A stretch of DNA of 64,000 bases. Origin: Paenibacillus nanensis (lineage in GTDB: Bacteria > Bacillota > Bacilli > Paenibacillales > Paenibacillaceae). Positions within the stretch are counted from its first letter, which is position 1; each line of letters opens with the position of its first letter. Below are positions 44,156 through 52,206 of this stretch, in pieces. A program made the translations under genes and the position numbers. The stretch lies in NCBI RefSeq assembly GCF_003583765.1, contig NZ_QXQA01000011.1, forward strand, positions 1-64,000. The letters run 5' to 3'. The notes below the pieces were generated by a model. That model was not told the DNA's origin. It saw only the letters and a program-made list of their open reading frames with translations, and did not search any database.

Positions 44156-44224
44156 AAATTCATAAACATTCGTTAGTTAATTATTAAAAGTTAGTAAACT
44201 TATAAAAAGCGGAGGTTATTGAAC

Positions 44225-44758
44225 ATGGCAAAAGCTAAATGGGTAGTAGACGCAACGCACAGCTCGGTAGACTTTTCGGTAAGACACATGATGATCGCGA
44301 AGGTAAAAGGCACGTTCCACACGTTCGAAGCAAACATCGAAGCGGACGAGAACGATCTGACATCGGCTGACATCTCCTTCAAAATCGATCTGAGCAGCGT
44401 GGACACGCGCAACGCGGATCGCGACGCGCATCTGAAAACAGCGGACTTCTTTAATGTTGAGCAATATCCGACGCTTGAGTTCAAAGCGACTGCGATCACG
44501 AAAACAGGTGAAGGCGAATATGCGGTAACGGGCGACGTTAGCCTGCATGGCGTAACACGCTCCGAAACCTTCGACGTTACATTCGAAGGCGCGGGCAAAG
44601 ACCCTTGGGGCAACGTGAAAGCCGGCTTCAGCGCGACTGGCGCCATCAAACGCAGCGACTATGGCCTCACTTACAACGCGGCTCTCGAAACCGGCGGCGT
44701 TCTAATCGGCGATGAAGTGAAAATTTCGCTTGAGATCGAAGCTCTGCAGCAAGCTTAA
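44225..44758 (+). CDS. YceI-family lipocalin-like protein
   Basis: A 177-residue YceI protein, a beta-barrel that binds isoprenoid or amphiphilic lipids. Seen: WVVDATHSSVDFSVRHMMIAKVKGTFHTFEA at the start, SVDTRNADRDAHLKTADFFNVEQYPTLEFK, VTGDVSLHGVTRSETFDVTFEG. There is no signal peptide, so it is cytoplasmic, as usual in Firmicutes. GGAGG lies nine bases ahead of the ATG. A bidirectional terminator follows. Confidence 0.93.
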   Translation: MAKAKWVVDATHSSVDFSVRHMMIAKVKGTFHTFEANIEADENDLTSADISFKIDLSSVDTRNADRDAHLKTADFFNVEQYPTLEFKATAITKTGEGEYAVTGDVSLHGVTRSETFDVTFEGAGKDPWGNVKAGFSATGAIKRSDYGLTYNAALETGGVLIGDEVKISLEIEALQQA

Positions 44759-44767
44759 TTTATATAC

Positions 44768-44815
44768 AAAAAAGGACCGGCGGAATGCCTTTAAGCAAAC
44801 CGCAGGTCCTTTTTG
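44768..44815. terminator. Bidirectional terminator
   Basis: Arms AAAAAGGACC (44768-44777) and GGTCCTTTTT (44805-44814), A-run before and T-run after. It separates the convergent YceI and penicillin-binding protein genes. Confidence 0.85.
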
Positions 44816-44855
44816 CTTTGAAACTGCAATAACGGCCAAGGAAAGTCGAAGCAGG

Positions 44856-46946
44856 TCAATCATCGTGCTCATCATCGTTATTTCTTTTCTTGTTTTTCTT
44901 CTCCTCTTTTTTTCTCTCCCTCTCCTCGCGCTTCTTTTTGTTCTCTTCCTCCTTCTTTCGTTTTTTCTTATCCTTCTCTTGCTCCTTATTCCGCTTTTCC
45001 TCCTGCTTCGTTTCTCTATCGTTCTTCGCGGCAGAGTCCAGCTTGCCGATATTCAAGCCTTTCCATTCAGGGAACGCCATAACAGGCTCATCCTGTAATG
45101 CGCTGCTCATCAGCTTATTAAACACAACGGCCGCCGCCCAGGAAGATGTCGTCAAATAGTGGTTCGAATCCGGATTGTCATAACCGAGCCAGACGGATCC
45201 CACGAGCTGAGGCGTGTAGCCGACAAACCAATTGTCCATCGCACCGTACCCTTCAACACCCAGCATTTGAGTCGTTCCCGATTTCCCGGCGACCTCTCTG
45301 CCTTCGATCGCCGCCCCTTTGCCGGTGCCGTCGGTCACAACCCCCTTTAGCATAGCGGTCATGGTGCGCGCGATTTCGGGAGAAGTGACGACGGTTCCGT
45401 CCTCCTCGGGGCGTGCTGCCAGGACGGTGCCGTCTGCCGATTCGATGCGAAGGATGGAGTAGCTGCTCATACGTACCCCGTCGTTAGCGAGAGCACCGTA
45501 TGCTTCTGCCATTCGGAGAGGCGATACGCCCGTATTCGTGCCTCCAAGCGCGAGAGCCAGCGTTCGGTCCTCCGCGCCGAGTGAAATGCCGAACCTGGAG
45601 GCGGCATCGATCCCCTTATCGATACCGAGCTCGTTCAGAAGCTTGACGGCAGGTATGTTATAAGACTGAATGAGCGCTTCATAGAGACTTACATTGCCGT
45701 GAAAGGCGAGATCAACGTTTTTCGGCGCATAGGTGCCGAACTGTACCGGTTCATCGAGGATCCGGGTGTCGGGCCGGAAGCCGTTCTCCAGCGCCGGCGT
45801 ATAGACCGCAATCGGCTTTATCGTCGATCCGGGCTGCCGTTTCAGTTGAACGGCGCGGTTAAACCCGCGGAACGGCTGCGCGCCTCTACCGCCGACCAAC
45901 GCTTTAACGCCGCCGTCTCGTGGATCAACCAAGACCGCTCCTGCCTGAAGGAGCTGGTCCCCCATGCTTTGCGGGAACAGGCTGTCATCGTTGAAGGTTT
46001 GCTCCGCAGCAATTTGCATTTTCGTATTAAGCGTTGTAAAAATTCGCAGTCCGCCATGCAGCACGTCATTCTCCGTCAATCCGTACCGGTCTACCGCTTC
46101 ACGGATAACAAGATCCGTGAAATAGGGGTATTGAATGGCATCCGTGCGGTTCGGTTTCGACTCCCGCAGCGTCAAAGGCTCCTGAAAGGCGGCGGCATAC
46201 TGCCGCTCATCAATAAGTCCTTGATCTTTCATTAACAGCAGGACGAGATTTCGGCGCTCGATGGCCTGCTCCGGCCGTTTGTAAGGGGAAAGCACGGAAG
46301 GCGCCTTAACCAGCCCCGCCAGCAAGGCTGATTCGGCTGTCGTTAATTGCTCCACCGGTTTCCCGAAATAGACCTCCGCCGCACGTTTAATTCCCCACGC
46401 TCCTTCGCCGAAATAAATTTGATTGAGGTACATCGTGATGATTTCATCTTTGCTGTAACGTTCCTCGATTTTTTGGGCAAGGAGCAGTTCGTTCCATTTC
46501 CGCTTCAAGGTCCTTTCGTGGGAGAGAAACACGTTTTTGGCGAGCTGCTGAGTAATCGTGCTGCCGCCCTGCACGGTTTGCCCGGCCGTCACGTTTTGAA
46601 GGAGTGCGCGGCCAATTCCCCATACATCCATACCCTCATGTTCATAGAAGCGGCGGTCTTCAACCGCAATAATCGCATGGAGCATGGATTTCGGTATCCT
46701 GTCGTAGGTCACCGGCTCGATCTCGTTTAATGAGATGACGACCGCTTCCTCTCCATCCTCATCGAAAAGAACGGTAGCTGCCGGAAGCGGCTCATCTAAT
46801 TGCGATACATCCTGGGCCGCAACCATCATTCGGATCCCGGCCCAACACGAAACTACGCACACCGCGAATAACAGACCGGTTAAGATCATTATCTTTTTCC
46901 AAGGCAATCGCCGCCCTTGGCGAGTATGTCTTGTTGCTGTTTTCAT
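44856..46946 (-). CDS. Class A penicillin-binding protein (PBP1a family)
   Basis: Bifunctional peptidoglycan synthase of 696 residues. One N-terminal helix (about 20-42), a GT51 transglycosylase (IAVEDRRFYEHEGMD, QGGSTITQQLAKN) and a transpeptidase with STIK (QPGSTIKPIAVY), SYN and KSGTT. The last ~50 residues are almost only Lys, Glu, Arg and Asn, ending in an acidic cluster: a charged, probably disordered tail. GGGAGG lies before the ATG at 46946; a TTG further out overlaps it. Confidence 0.93.
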   Translation of the reverse strand: MKTATRHTRQGRRLPWKKIMILTGLLFAVCVVSCWAGIRMMVAAQDVSQLDEPLPAATVLFDEDGEEAVVISLNEIEPVTYDRIPKSMLHAIIAVEDRRFYEHEGMDVWGIGRALLQNVTAGQTVQGGSTITQQLAKNVFLSHERTLKRKWNELLLAQKIEERYSKDEIITMYLNQIYFGEGAWGIKRAAEVYFGKPVEQLTTAESALLAGLVKAPSVLSPYKRPEQAIERRNLVLLLMKDQGLIDERQYAAAFQEPLTLRESKPNRTDAIQYPYFTDLVIREAVDRYGLTENDVLHGGLRIFTTLNTKMQIAAEQTFNDDSLFPQSMGDQLLQAGAVLVDPRDGGVKALVGGRGAQPFRGFNRAVQLKRQPGSTIKPIAVYTPALENGFRPDTRILDEPVQFGTYAPKNVDLAFHGNVSLYEALIQSYNIPAVKLLNELGIDKGIDAASRFGISLGAEDRTLALALGGTNTGVSPLRMAEAYGALANDGVRMSSYSILRIESADGTVLAARPEEDGTVVTSPEIARTMTAMLKGVVTDGTGKGAAIEGREVAGKSGTTQMLGVEGYGAMDNWFVGYTPQLVGSVWLGYDNPDSNHYLTTSSWAAAVVFNKLMSSALQDEPVMAFPEWKGLNIGKLDSAAKNDRETKQEEKRNKEQEKDKKKRKKEEENKKKREERERKKEEKKNKKRNNDDEHDD

Positions 46947-47080
46947 GCTAAAGAGTCCTCCCAATTAAACCTGCCTATTCATAAAAATATTCGCAAGCCG
47001 CTCCCGGTTTGTGTCGTTTTGGACCTATACGGGGGAAATTGGAAAGATGCGCGGGTATGATGTATTTGGTTGGAAATAAC

Positions 47081-47113
47081 AAAGCACCGCAGCCACTGGG
47101 CTGTCGGCGCTTT
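47081..47113 (-). terminator. Terminator after FMN reductase gene
   Basis: On the minus strand, AAAGCGCC...GGCTGCGGTGCTTT forms a ~14-bp stem with two mismatches around CAGT, followed by a T-containing tail. Confidence 0.6.
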
Positions 47114-47132
47114 GTTTAATAGGCGGTCAAGC

Positions 47133-47681
47133 TTAACCGCGAACGCGTACCGCAAGGTCGAGGAAGGAGCGGGTGACGCGCTTGATCCGTTCAAGAATTT
47201 CGCCGCCTGCGCCTTCGTTGTCGGTATGAGGCTCCGAGAACCAATTGCGCTGCGCGCCGCCGATGGAGATCCACTCCGGCGAGTTGATGCCGTGCAAATT
47301 GCGCACAATCGTCTGCAGCTGCGTCAGCGAGCTGACGCCGACAGACCCGCCGGCGGAGCTCATGGAGAGGACGGCCTTGCCGCGGAAGTGGTCCTGCCCG
47401 AGATGATCCAGCGCATTCTTCAGAACGCCGGAAATTCCGCTATGATATTCGGGCGTCGCCAATATAACGGCATCCGCGGCATGCATGCCTTGCTGCAATT
47501 CTTTTATAGCCTCGGTGCTGCCGTATTCGCCATCCGGCGAGTAAAAAGGCAAAGGCTTGCGGTACAAATCGAATAGCGTAACTTGGTGGCCCTCGGCCGC
47601 AATGACATCCCTTACGTATTCCGCCAAGCGGGTGCTTGTGGCAGCTTTATGGTTGCTTCCTGCAATGATCATAATGTTCAT
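47133..47681 (-). CDS. NADPH-dependent FMN reductase
   Basis: Flavodoxin-like reductase of 182 residues (PF03358 type). It shows the FMN-phosphate loop IAGSNHKAATSTRLAEYV and the PEYHSGISGVLKNALDHL segment. Members reduce FMN, quinones, azo dyes or chromate; the physiological substrate is open. AAGGGAAG precedes the ATG at 47681; the 48 bases of open frame upstream lack a ribosome site. Confidence 0.87.
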   Translation of the reverse strand: MNIMIIAGSNHKAATSTRLAEYVRDVIAAEGHQVTLFDLYRKPLPFYSPDGEYGSTEAIKELQQGMHAADAVILATPEYHSGISGVLKNALDHLGQDHFRGKAVLSMSSAGGSVGVSSLTQLQTIVRNLHGINSPEWISIGGAQRNWFSEPHTDNEGAGGEILERIKRVTRSFLDLAVRVRG

Positions 47682-47843
47682 AGGTATCTTCCCTTCTATA
47701 CGGTTCGTTGTTCCTGAATCTGGAACCATCGTAACATGAGATAAAGAACGAACGCGTCGTCTGTAGGGTTGATTTTGGCCGGAGCTCGCGTTAGCCCGTG
47801 GTCGGAGCTGAAATACGACTTTGGTCTTAGATGAAGGATGCGC

Positions 47844-48734
47844 CTAACCGTTCTCCGCTACGCGAAGCATTTGGACGAACCGCTCCGCAGCGATAGACAG
47901 CGGCGTGTCGTTGCGAATCGCCATGCCGATGCTGCGGGAAGGCAGCGCGGTATCCAGCTTCAGTTCGAACAGAAGGCCATTTCGCAGCTCCTCCTCCACG
48001 AAAGGCTTAGGAACGAAGGCGACACCGTAGCCCAGCCTGGCGAACTCGGTCAGCAGGTCGATGCTGCCAAGCTCGATGTCGGGACTCACGGTCAGGCCGC
48101 TTGCGGCAAACCACCGCTCTACGAAAATGCGCGTGCTGCTTCCCGGAGAATGGGACAGCAAAGGCAGCTCCGCCAGCTCCCGGACGGATAAGGTCCGGTC
48201 CGCCAGCTCCTTATAGGCCTCGCCTGCGACAAAACAATCCTCCAGCTCCGCCAGCCTTTGTACGTCCAGTATCGGATCTTCCATCGGCAGGCGGACCAGG
48301 GCCAAGTCGATTTGCCCTTCTTTTAGCTTACGGGCGATTTCGGGTGTTTTGCCGGGGGTCAGCCTGATGCGGATGCCGGGGTAATCGCTGTGGAATCGAT
48401 TCAGCTGAGGCAGCAGCAAATATTTGATCAGGGAATCGCTGGCCCCGATCCGGATTTCCCCTTCCGTCATCTGCTTTAAGTCTTGCAAATGCCGTTGCCC
48501 GGCTTCCAGCAGGGTGAAGGATTGCTCGACGTATTTGAGCAGCACGCGCCCTTCCTCCGTAAGCTCTACGCCTTTGGACAACCGGTGAAACAGCTTAAGA
48601 CCAAGCGCCTCCTCCATTTGTTTTATCGCATAGCTTACGGACGGCTGGGTAATATGGAGATCCTGCGCGGCTTTCGTCAAATTGCCTTTGCGCGCGGTAT
48701 GCAGGAAGATGCGGTACCATTCGAGCTGAAACAT
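47844..48734 (-). CDS. LysR-family transcriptional regulator
   Basis: A 296-residue regulator: winged helix at about 1-60 (FLHTARKGNLTKAAQDLHITQPSVSYAIKQMEEALG) and a LysR effector domain (GEIRIGASDSLIKYLLLPQLNRF, GVAFVPKPFV). GAGGTG is 12 bases from the ATG. It is divergent from aroC across 111 bp that are AT-rich with TTTCAT words, so it may control its own gene and aroC. Its effector is unknown. Confidence 0.88.
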   Translation of the reverse strand: MFQLEWYRIFLHTARKGNLTKAAQDLHITQPSVSYAIKQMEEALGLKLFHRLSKGVELTEEGRVLLKYVEQSFTLLEAGQRHLQDLKQMTEGEIRIGASDSLIKYLLLPQLNRFHSDYPGIRIRLTPGKTPEIARKLKEGQIDLALVRLPMEDPILDVQRLAELEDCFVAGEAYKELADRTLSVRELAELPLLSHSPGSSTRIFVERWFAASGLTVSPDIELGSIDLLTEFARLGYGVAFVPKPFVEEELRNGLLFELKLDTALPSRSIGMAIRNDTPLSIAAERFVQMLRVAENG

Positions 48735-48845
48735 GTGGTATAGATCACCTCTATTACAAGAGTAGAAAATTACAATTTCATTTATTTCATTACGTTGATT
48801 ATACTAGTAGTAACAAGTTTGAACAACGAAATGGGGAATGACAGC

Positions 48846-49901
48846 ATGGCAGGAAATACATTTGGCGAAGCGTTCCGGATTACGACATTCGGCGAATCGC
48901 ACGGCGCCTCGATCGGCGTCATTATTGACGGGGTTACGCCCGGCGTCGAAATCGACGAGAAGGACATCCAAGTTCAAATGGACCGGAGAAAGCCCGGGCA
49001 GTCCTCGGTGACCACGCCGCGGAAGGAATACGATATCGTTCATATTTTGTCGGGCGTATTCGAAGGGAAAACAACAGGCACGCCGCTAAGCATTATATTG
49101 CACAATCATGACATGCGGCCGGAGGCGTACTCGGACATTCAGCTGGCGTTTCGTCCGGGTCATGCGGATTTCACCTACTTGCAAAAGTACGGCATTCGCG
49201 ACCATCGGGGCAGCGGCAGGGCGTCAGGCAGAGAAACTGCGGCGCGGGTTGCCGGAGGCGCCGTGGCGCGCAAGCTGCTGGAGCGCAGGGGCGTTCAGAT
49301 CGTTGCCTATACGAAAGAGCTGGGCGGCATTAAGTGTCAGACGTTCGACGAGCAGGCGATCGAAAAGAACCCGGTTCGCGCATGCGATCCGGAGGCGGCC
49401 GTAGAAATGGTGAAAAGAGTCGAGCAGCTTGCGGCCGAAGGGAACAGCTGCGGGGGCATCGTGGAATGCCGGATTCGCGGCGTCGTTCCAGGTCTCGGGG
49501 AACCGGTATTCGATAAGCTGGATGCCGAGCTGGCGAAGGCGATGCTGTCCATCGGCGCCGTCAAGGGCATCGAGTTCGGAGCGGGCTTTGCGGCAGCCGA
49601 GATGCTTGGAAGCGAGCATAACGACGAAATGGACGCGAGCGGCTTCCTTACGAATAACGCCGGAGGCATTATCGGCGGTATCAGCACGGGACAGGAAATC
49701 GTGTTCCGCGTGGCGGTGAAGCCGACATCGTCCATCTCCTTGCCGCAGCGCACGATGAACGTGAAGGGCGAGGAGCAGGAAATTCGCACAATCGGGCGGC
49801 ACGACCCGTCGATATGTCCAAGAATTGTGCCTGTCGTGGAAGCGATGGCTTGCTTGGTGCTCGAGGATCACTATAAGCGCCAGGCTGCCATGCTGGGGTA
49901 G
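48846..49901 (+). CDS. aroC: Chorismate synthase
   Basis: Last step of the shikimate route: EPSP to chorismate, using reduced FMN. The 351-residue enzyme has FRITTFGESHGASIGVIIDG at the N terminus, RPGHADFTY, and the signature GSGRASGRETAARVAGGAVA. The ATG at 48846 follows TGGGGAAT; in-frame upstream codons lack a better site. Slightly shorter than the ~390-residue B. subtilis enzyme and close to the proteobacterial length. A divergent LysR regulator lies next to it. Confidence 0.93.
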   Translation: MAGNTFGEAFRITTFGESHGASIGVIIDGVTPGVEIDEKDIQVQMDRRKPGQSSVTTPRKEYDIVHILSGVFEGKTTGTPLSIILHNHDMRPEAYSDIQLAFRPGHADFTYLQKYGIRDHRGSGRASGRETAARVAGGAVARKLLERRGVQIVAYTKELGGIKCQTFDEQAIEKNPVRACDPEAAVEMVKRVEQLAAEGNSCGGIVECRIRGVVPGLGEPVFDKLDAELAKAMLSIGAVKGIEFGAGFAAAEMLGSEHNDEMDASGFLTNNAGGIIGGISTGQEIVFRVAVKPTSSISLPQRTMNVKGEEQEIRTIGRHDPSICPRIVPVVEAMACLVLEDHYKRQAAMLG

Positions 49902-49998
49902 GTCATCGTCACGGCGCTTTAGAGCGGGAGTAACCTTTTTCCAGTTGGACTCGTCTCATGTAGAGTAGGCTAATCTGGCTGGTAAAGGGGATGCGGGA

Positions 49999-50430
49999 AT
50001 GGCGGAAAAACGGATTGGGGCGGCGGCAATCCTTACGGATTCGGATGGGCGCGTATTGCTGGTGAAGCATAGCTATGGCAAGCTGAATTGGGATTTGCCC
50101 GGCGGAAAAGCGGAGGCGAACGAGTCCGCGCAGGAGACGGCGCAGCGAGAGGTGCTCGAGGAGACGGGGCTTATCGTCAAAGCGGACGAGCTGACGGGCA
50201 TTTATTATGATCCGGTCTATGACATGCACCACTTTGTATTCCGCGCGCATCACGACAGCGGCAGGCAGCCGGAGCCGAGCTCGCCCGAAATTTTGGAATG
50301 CGGCTATTTCGCGGCGGACGAGCTGCCTAGGCCGATGAAGGATTTTACGTATAATCGGATTATGGACGCGCTCGGCAGGGGGGACGGGAAGCTGTTCCGC
50401 GTCATTGGACCGAGTCAATGGCTGGAGTAG
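49999..50430 (+). CDS. NUDIX hydrolase
   Basis: A 143-residue NUDIX protein with a perfect box: G-x5-E-x7-REVLEETGL (GKAEANESAQETAQREVLEE region at about 38-57). It probably cleaves a nucleoside diphosphate derivative; the exact substrate cannot be told. AAAGGGGATGCGGGA leads to the ATG. It ends before a B-type repeat array. Confidence 0.88.
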   Translation: MAEKRIGAAAILTDSDGRVLLVKHSYGKLNWDLPGGKAEANESAQETAQREVLEETGLIVKADELTGIYYDPVYDMHHFVFRAHHDSGRQPEPSSPEILECGYFAADELPRPMKDFTYNRIMDALGRGDGKLFRVIGPSQWLE

Positions 50431-50561
50431 GCGCAAGCTCTACACGGCGCTGCTTCTTCTTCACAGTTGATGTTCTCAACTACGGAATAGGGCTGAGCAT
50501 GCGGCGCAGCAGGCTTCAAAGCGTCGGTCTAATTGCGAACAGCTTGCGTCTGCCTGCAATG

Positions 50562-50749
50562 AAATACTGCAAATATGCAGAAATTTCGGCGTTAAGAGAA
50601 GATAAATGTTACAAATCTTGCAAATATGCAGTAATTTTTTAGACGGGCAGGCGAAGTTGAGGCTGGAAGCTTAAATTCCTGCACAAATGCATGAATTTAA
50701 GCTTATGGGATCGAACTAGGTTAAAAATGCTGCACAATTGCAGGAATTA
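50562..50749. repeat. Four-copy short-repeat array B2
   Basis: Copies at about 50562-50585, 50614-50637, 50673-50697 and 50725-50749 of a near-palindrome CTGCAxxxxTGCAG with AATT flanks, spaced 52, 59 and 52 bp. It is the sister of the array at 8737-8921. It fills the gap between the NUDIX and YdcF genes. Confidence 0.75.
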
Positions 50750-50777
50750 AATTGAATTGAATTGAATGGCTTGGCTT

Positions 50778-50806
50778 CCCGCGGCTCGGAACCGCGGGCA
50801 TTTTTA
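50778..50806 (+). terminator. Terminator upstream of the YdcF gene
   Basis: Perfect CCCGCGG (50778-50784) and CCGCGGG (50792-50798) stem with CATTTTTAT after it. It likely ends transcripts from the NUDIX gene and the repeat array just before the YdcF ribosome site. Confidence 0.65.
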
Positions 50807-50827
50807 TATTCGAGGGCAGGTGATTCG

Positions 50828-51403
50828 TTGAACGTTTTCCTGAAGCGATTCGTTATTGTTGTGCCGGCAGGTCTTTTCATCTGGTTTGTCTTTCATACCG
50901 CTCTCGTGGCCATCGATGGGCTGAATGATGAAATAAAGCCCGTTGACGCGGCCGTTGTGCTTGGCAATAAGGTGGAAGGAAACGGACAGCCTTCCAAGCG
51001 GCTGCAAGCGAGGCTGGATAAGTCCGCAGAGCTTTATGACAAGGGTTATTTTCCTTTGATCATCGTCAGCGGCGGTATCGGCAAAGAAGGCTTCGATGAG
51101 GCGAAGGTTATGAAAGCTTACTTAATCGATCAAGGAATACCGGAAGAAAAAATTATCGAGGATAACAAAGGGTACAACTCCTACATGACCGCCCAAAACG
51201 CGCGCAAGCTGATGGATGAATTACAGCTAGACTCCGTAATGATCGTTACGCAATATTTTCATGTGTCCCGAACAAAGCTGGCCTTTAAAAAAATGGATAT
51301 AAGCGAAGTATACTCCGCACATGCCGATTTTTTTGAGTCCAGAGATTTTTATTCCACCCTAAGAGAATTCCCGGCGTACTACAAATATCTCCTTTTCAAG
51401 TGA
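50828..51403 (+). CDS. YdcF/DUF218-family membrane-anchored protein
   Basis: A 191-residue protein: one N-terminal helix (RFVIVVPAGLFIWFVFHTALVAI) then a DUF218 domain (DAAVVLGNKVEGNGQPSKRLQARLDKSAELYDKGY, IIVSGGIGKEG, GYNSYMTAQNARKLM, VTQYFHVSRTKLAF). Related proteins (SanA, YdcF, ElyC) act in envelope or vancomycin tolerance; the activity is unclear. The start is TTG at 50828 with GGCAGGTGA in front; the ATG 66 bases upstream lies before the terminator hairpin and is unlikely. Confidence 0.8.
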   Translation: MNVFLKRFVIVVPAGLFIWFVFHTALVAIDGLNDEIKPVDAAVVLGNKVEGNGQPSKRLQARLDKSAELYDKGYFPLIIVSGGIGKEGFDEAKVMKAYLIDQGIPEEKIIEDNKGYNSYMTAQNARKLMDELQLDSVMIVTQYFHVSRTKLAFKKMDISEVYSAHADFFESRDFYSTLREFPAYYKYLLFK

Positions 51404-51491
51404 TGGCGCGGTTCGCACAACCAAAGAACGCATCGTAATCTGCACCAGCTCCGACCCAAGCATCCTTCAGCGCCTAAACAAGTCGTATGCA

Positions 51492-51522
51492 CCCAAAAAA
51501 AAGGCCGCGAACAAACGCGGCC
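51492..51522 (-). terminator. Terminator of the NarL-type two-component operon
   Basis: On the minus strand GGCCGCG and CGCGGCC form a 7-bp stem with a TTTGTT loop followed by eight T residues. Confidence 0.85.
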
Positions 51523-51528
51523 ATATGC

Positions 51529-52200
51529 TCAAGCTTCCTTATCCAGCCCGTGGCGTACCGCATAAAGCGCAGCCTGCGTGCGATCCTCCAGGTCCAGCTT
51601 GCTTAAAATATGCGTAACATGCGTTTTCACCGTCTTTTCGGTAATGACGAGAGCTTCAGCGATGGCGCGGTTGTTCATGCCGCTTGCGATAAGCCGCAGC
51701 ACCTCAAGCTCGCGTTTTGTGAGCGGCTCACGCACATCGTCCGTCTGCTCATCGGCAGAGCCAGGGTTACCTTGATAGAGGCTCATATATTGGCTCATCA
51801 GCTGCCCCGCAACATCGGGATGCAGCTCGACCTTTCCCTCATGCACCCGGCGCACAGCCTGGACGAGCTCCTCGGGCTCAAGATCCTTCAGCAGATACCC
51901 CTTCGCCCCAGCGCGAATCGCGGGCAAGGCATGGTCCTGATCCGTGAAGGAGGTGAGGATCATGACCTTCACTTTCGGCAGGGAGGCGGTTAGCTGCTGC
52001 GTTGCTTCGATTCCGCTCATGCCGGGCATGTGAATATCCATCAGCACGATGTCGGGTTGGAGCGCGGCTGCCAGCTCCAGCGCCTCTTGTCCGGTCGCCG
52101 CTTCGCCTACGATTTGAATGTCCGGCTGCGAGGAGAGAAACAGCTGGAGTCCTCTTCGCACCATTTTATGATCATCGGCAATTAGAATGCGTATCGTCAT
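51529..52200 (-). CDS. NarL/FixJ-family response regulator
   Basis: A 223-residue regulator: receiver with phospho-acceptor Asp55 (IVLMDIHMPG) and a LuxR-type helix-turn-helix (LTKRELEVLRLIASGMNNRAIAEALVITEKTVKTHV). It lies six bases after the stop of its kinase gene and ends at a terminator. Target genes are unknown; the fold class often controls redox, stress or respiration genes. Confidence 0.92.
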   Translation of the reverse strand: MTIRILIADDHKMVRRGLQLFLSSQPDIQIVGEAATGQEALELAAALQPDIVLMDIHMPGMSGIEATQQLTASLPKVKVMILTSFTDQDHALPAIRAGAKGYLLKDLEPEELVQAVRRVHEGKVELHPDVAGQLMSQYMSLYQGNPGSADEQTDDVREPLTKRELEVLRLIASGMNNRAIAEALVITEKTVKTHVTHILSKLDLEDRTQAALYAVRHGLDKEA

Positions 52201-52206
52201 CTCGGT

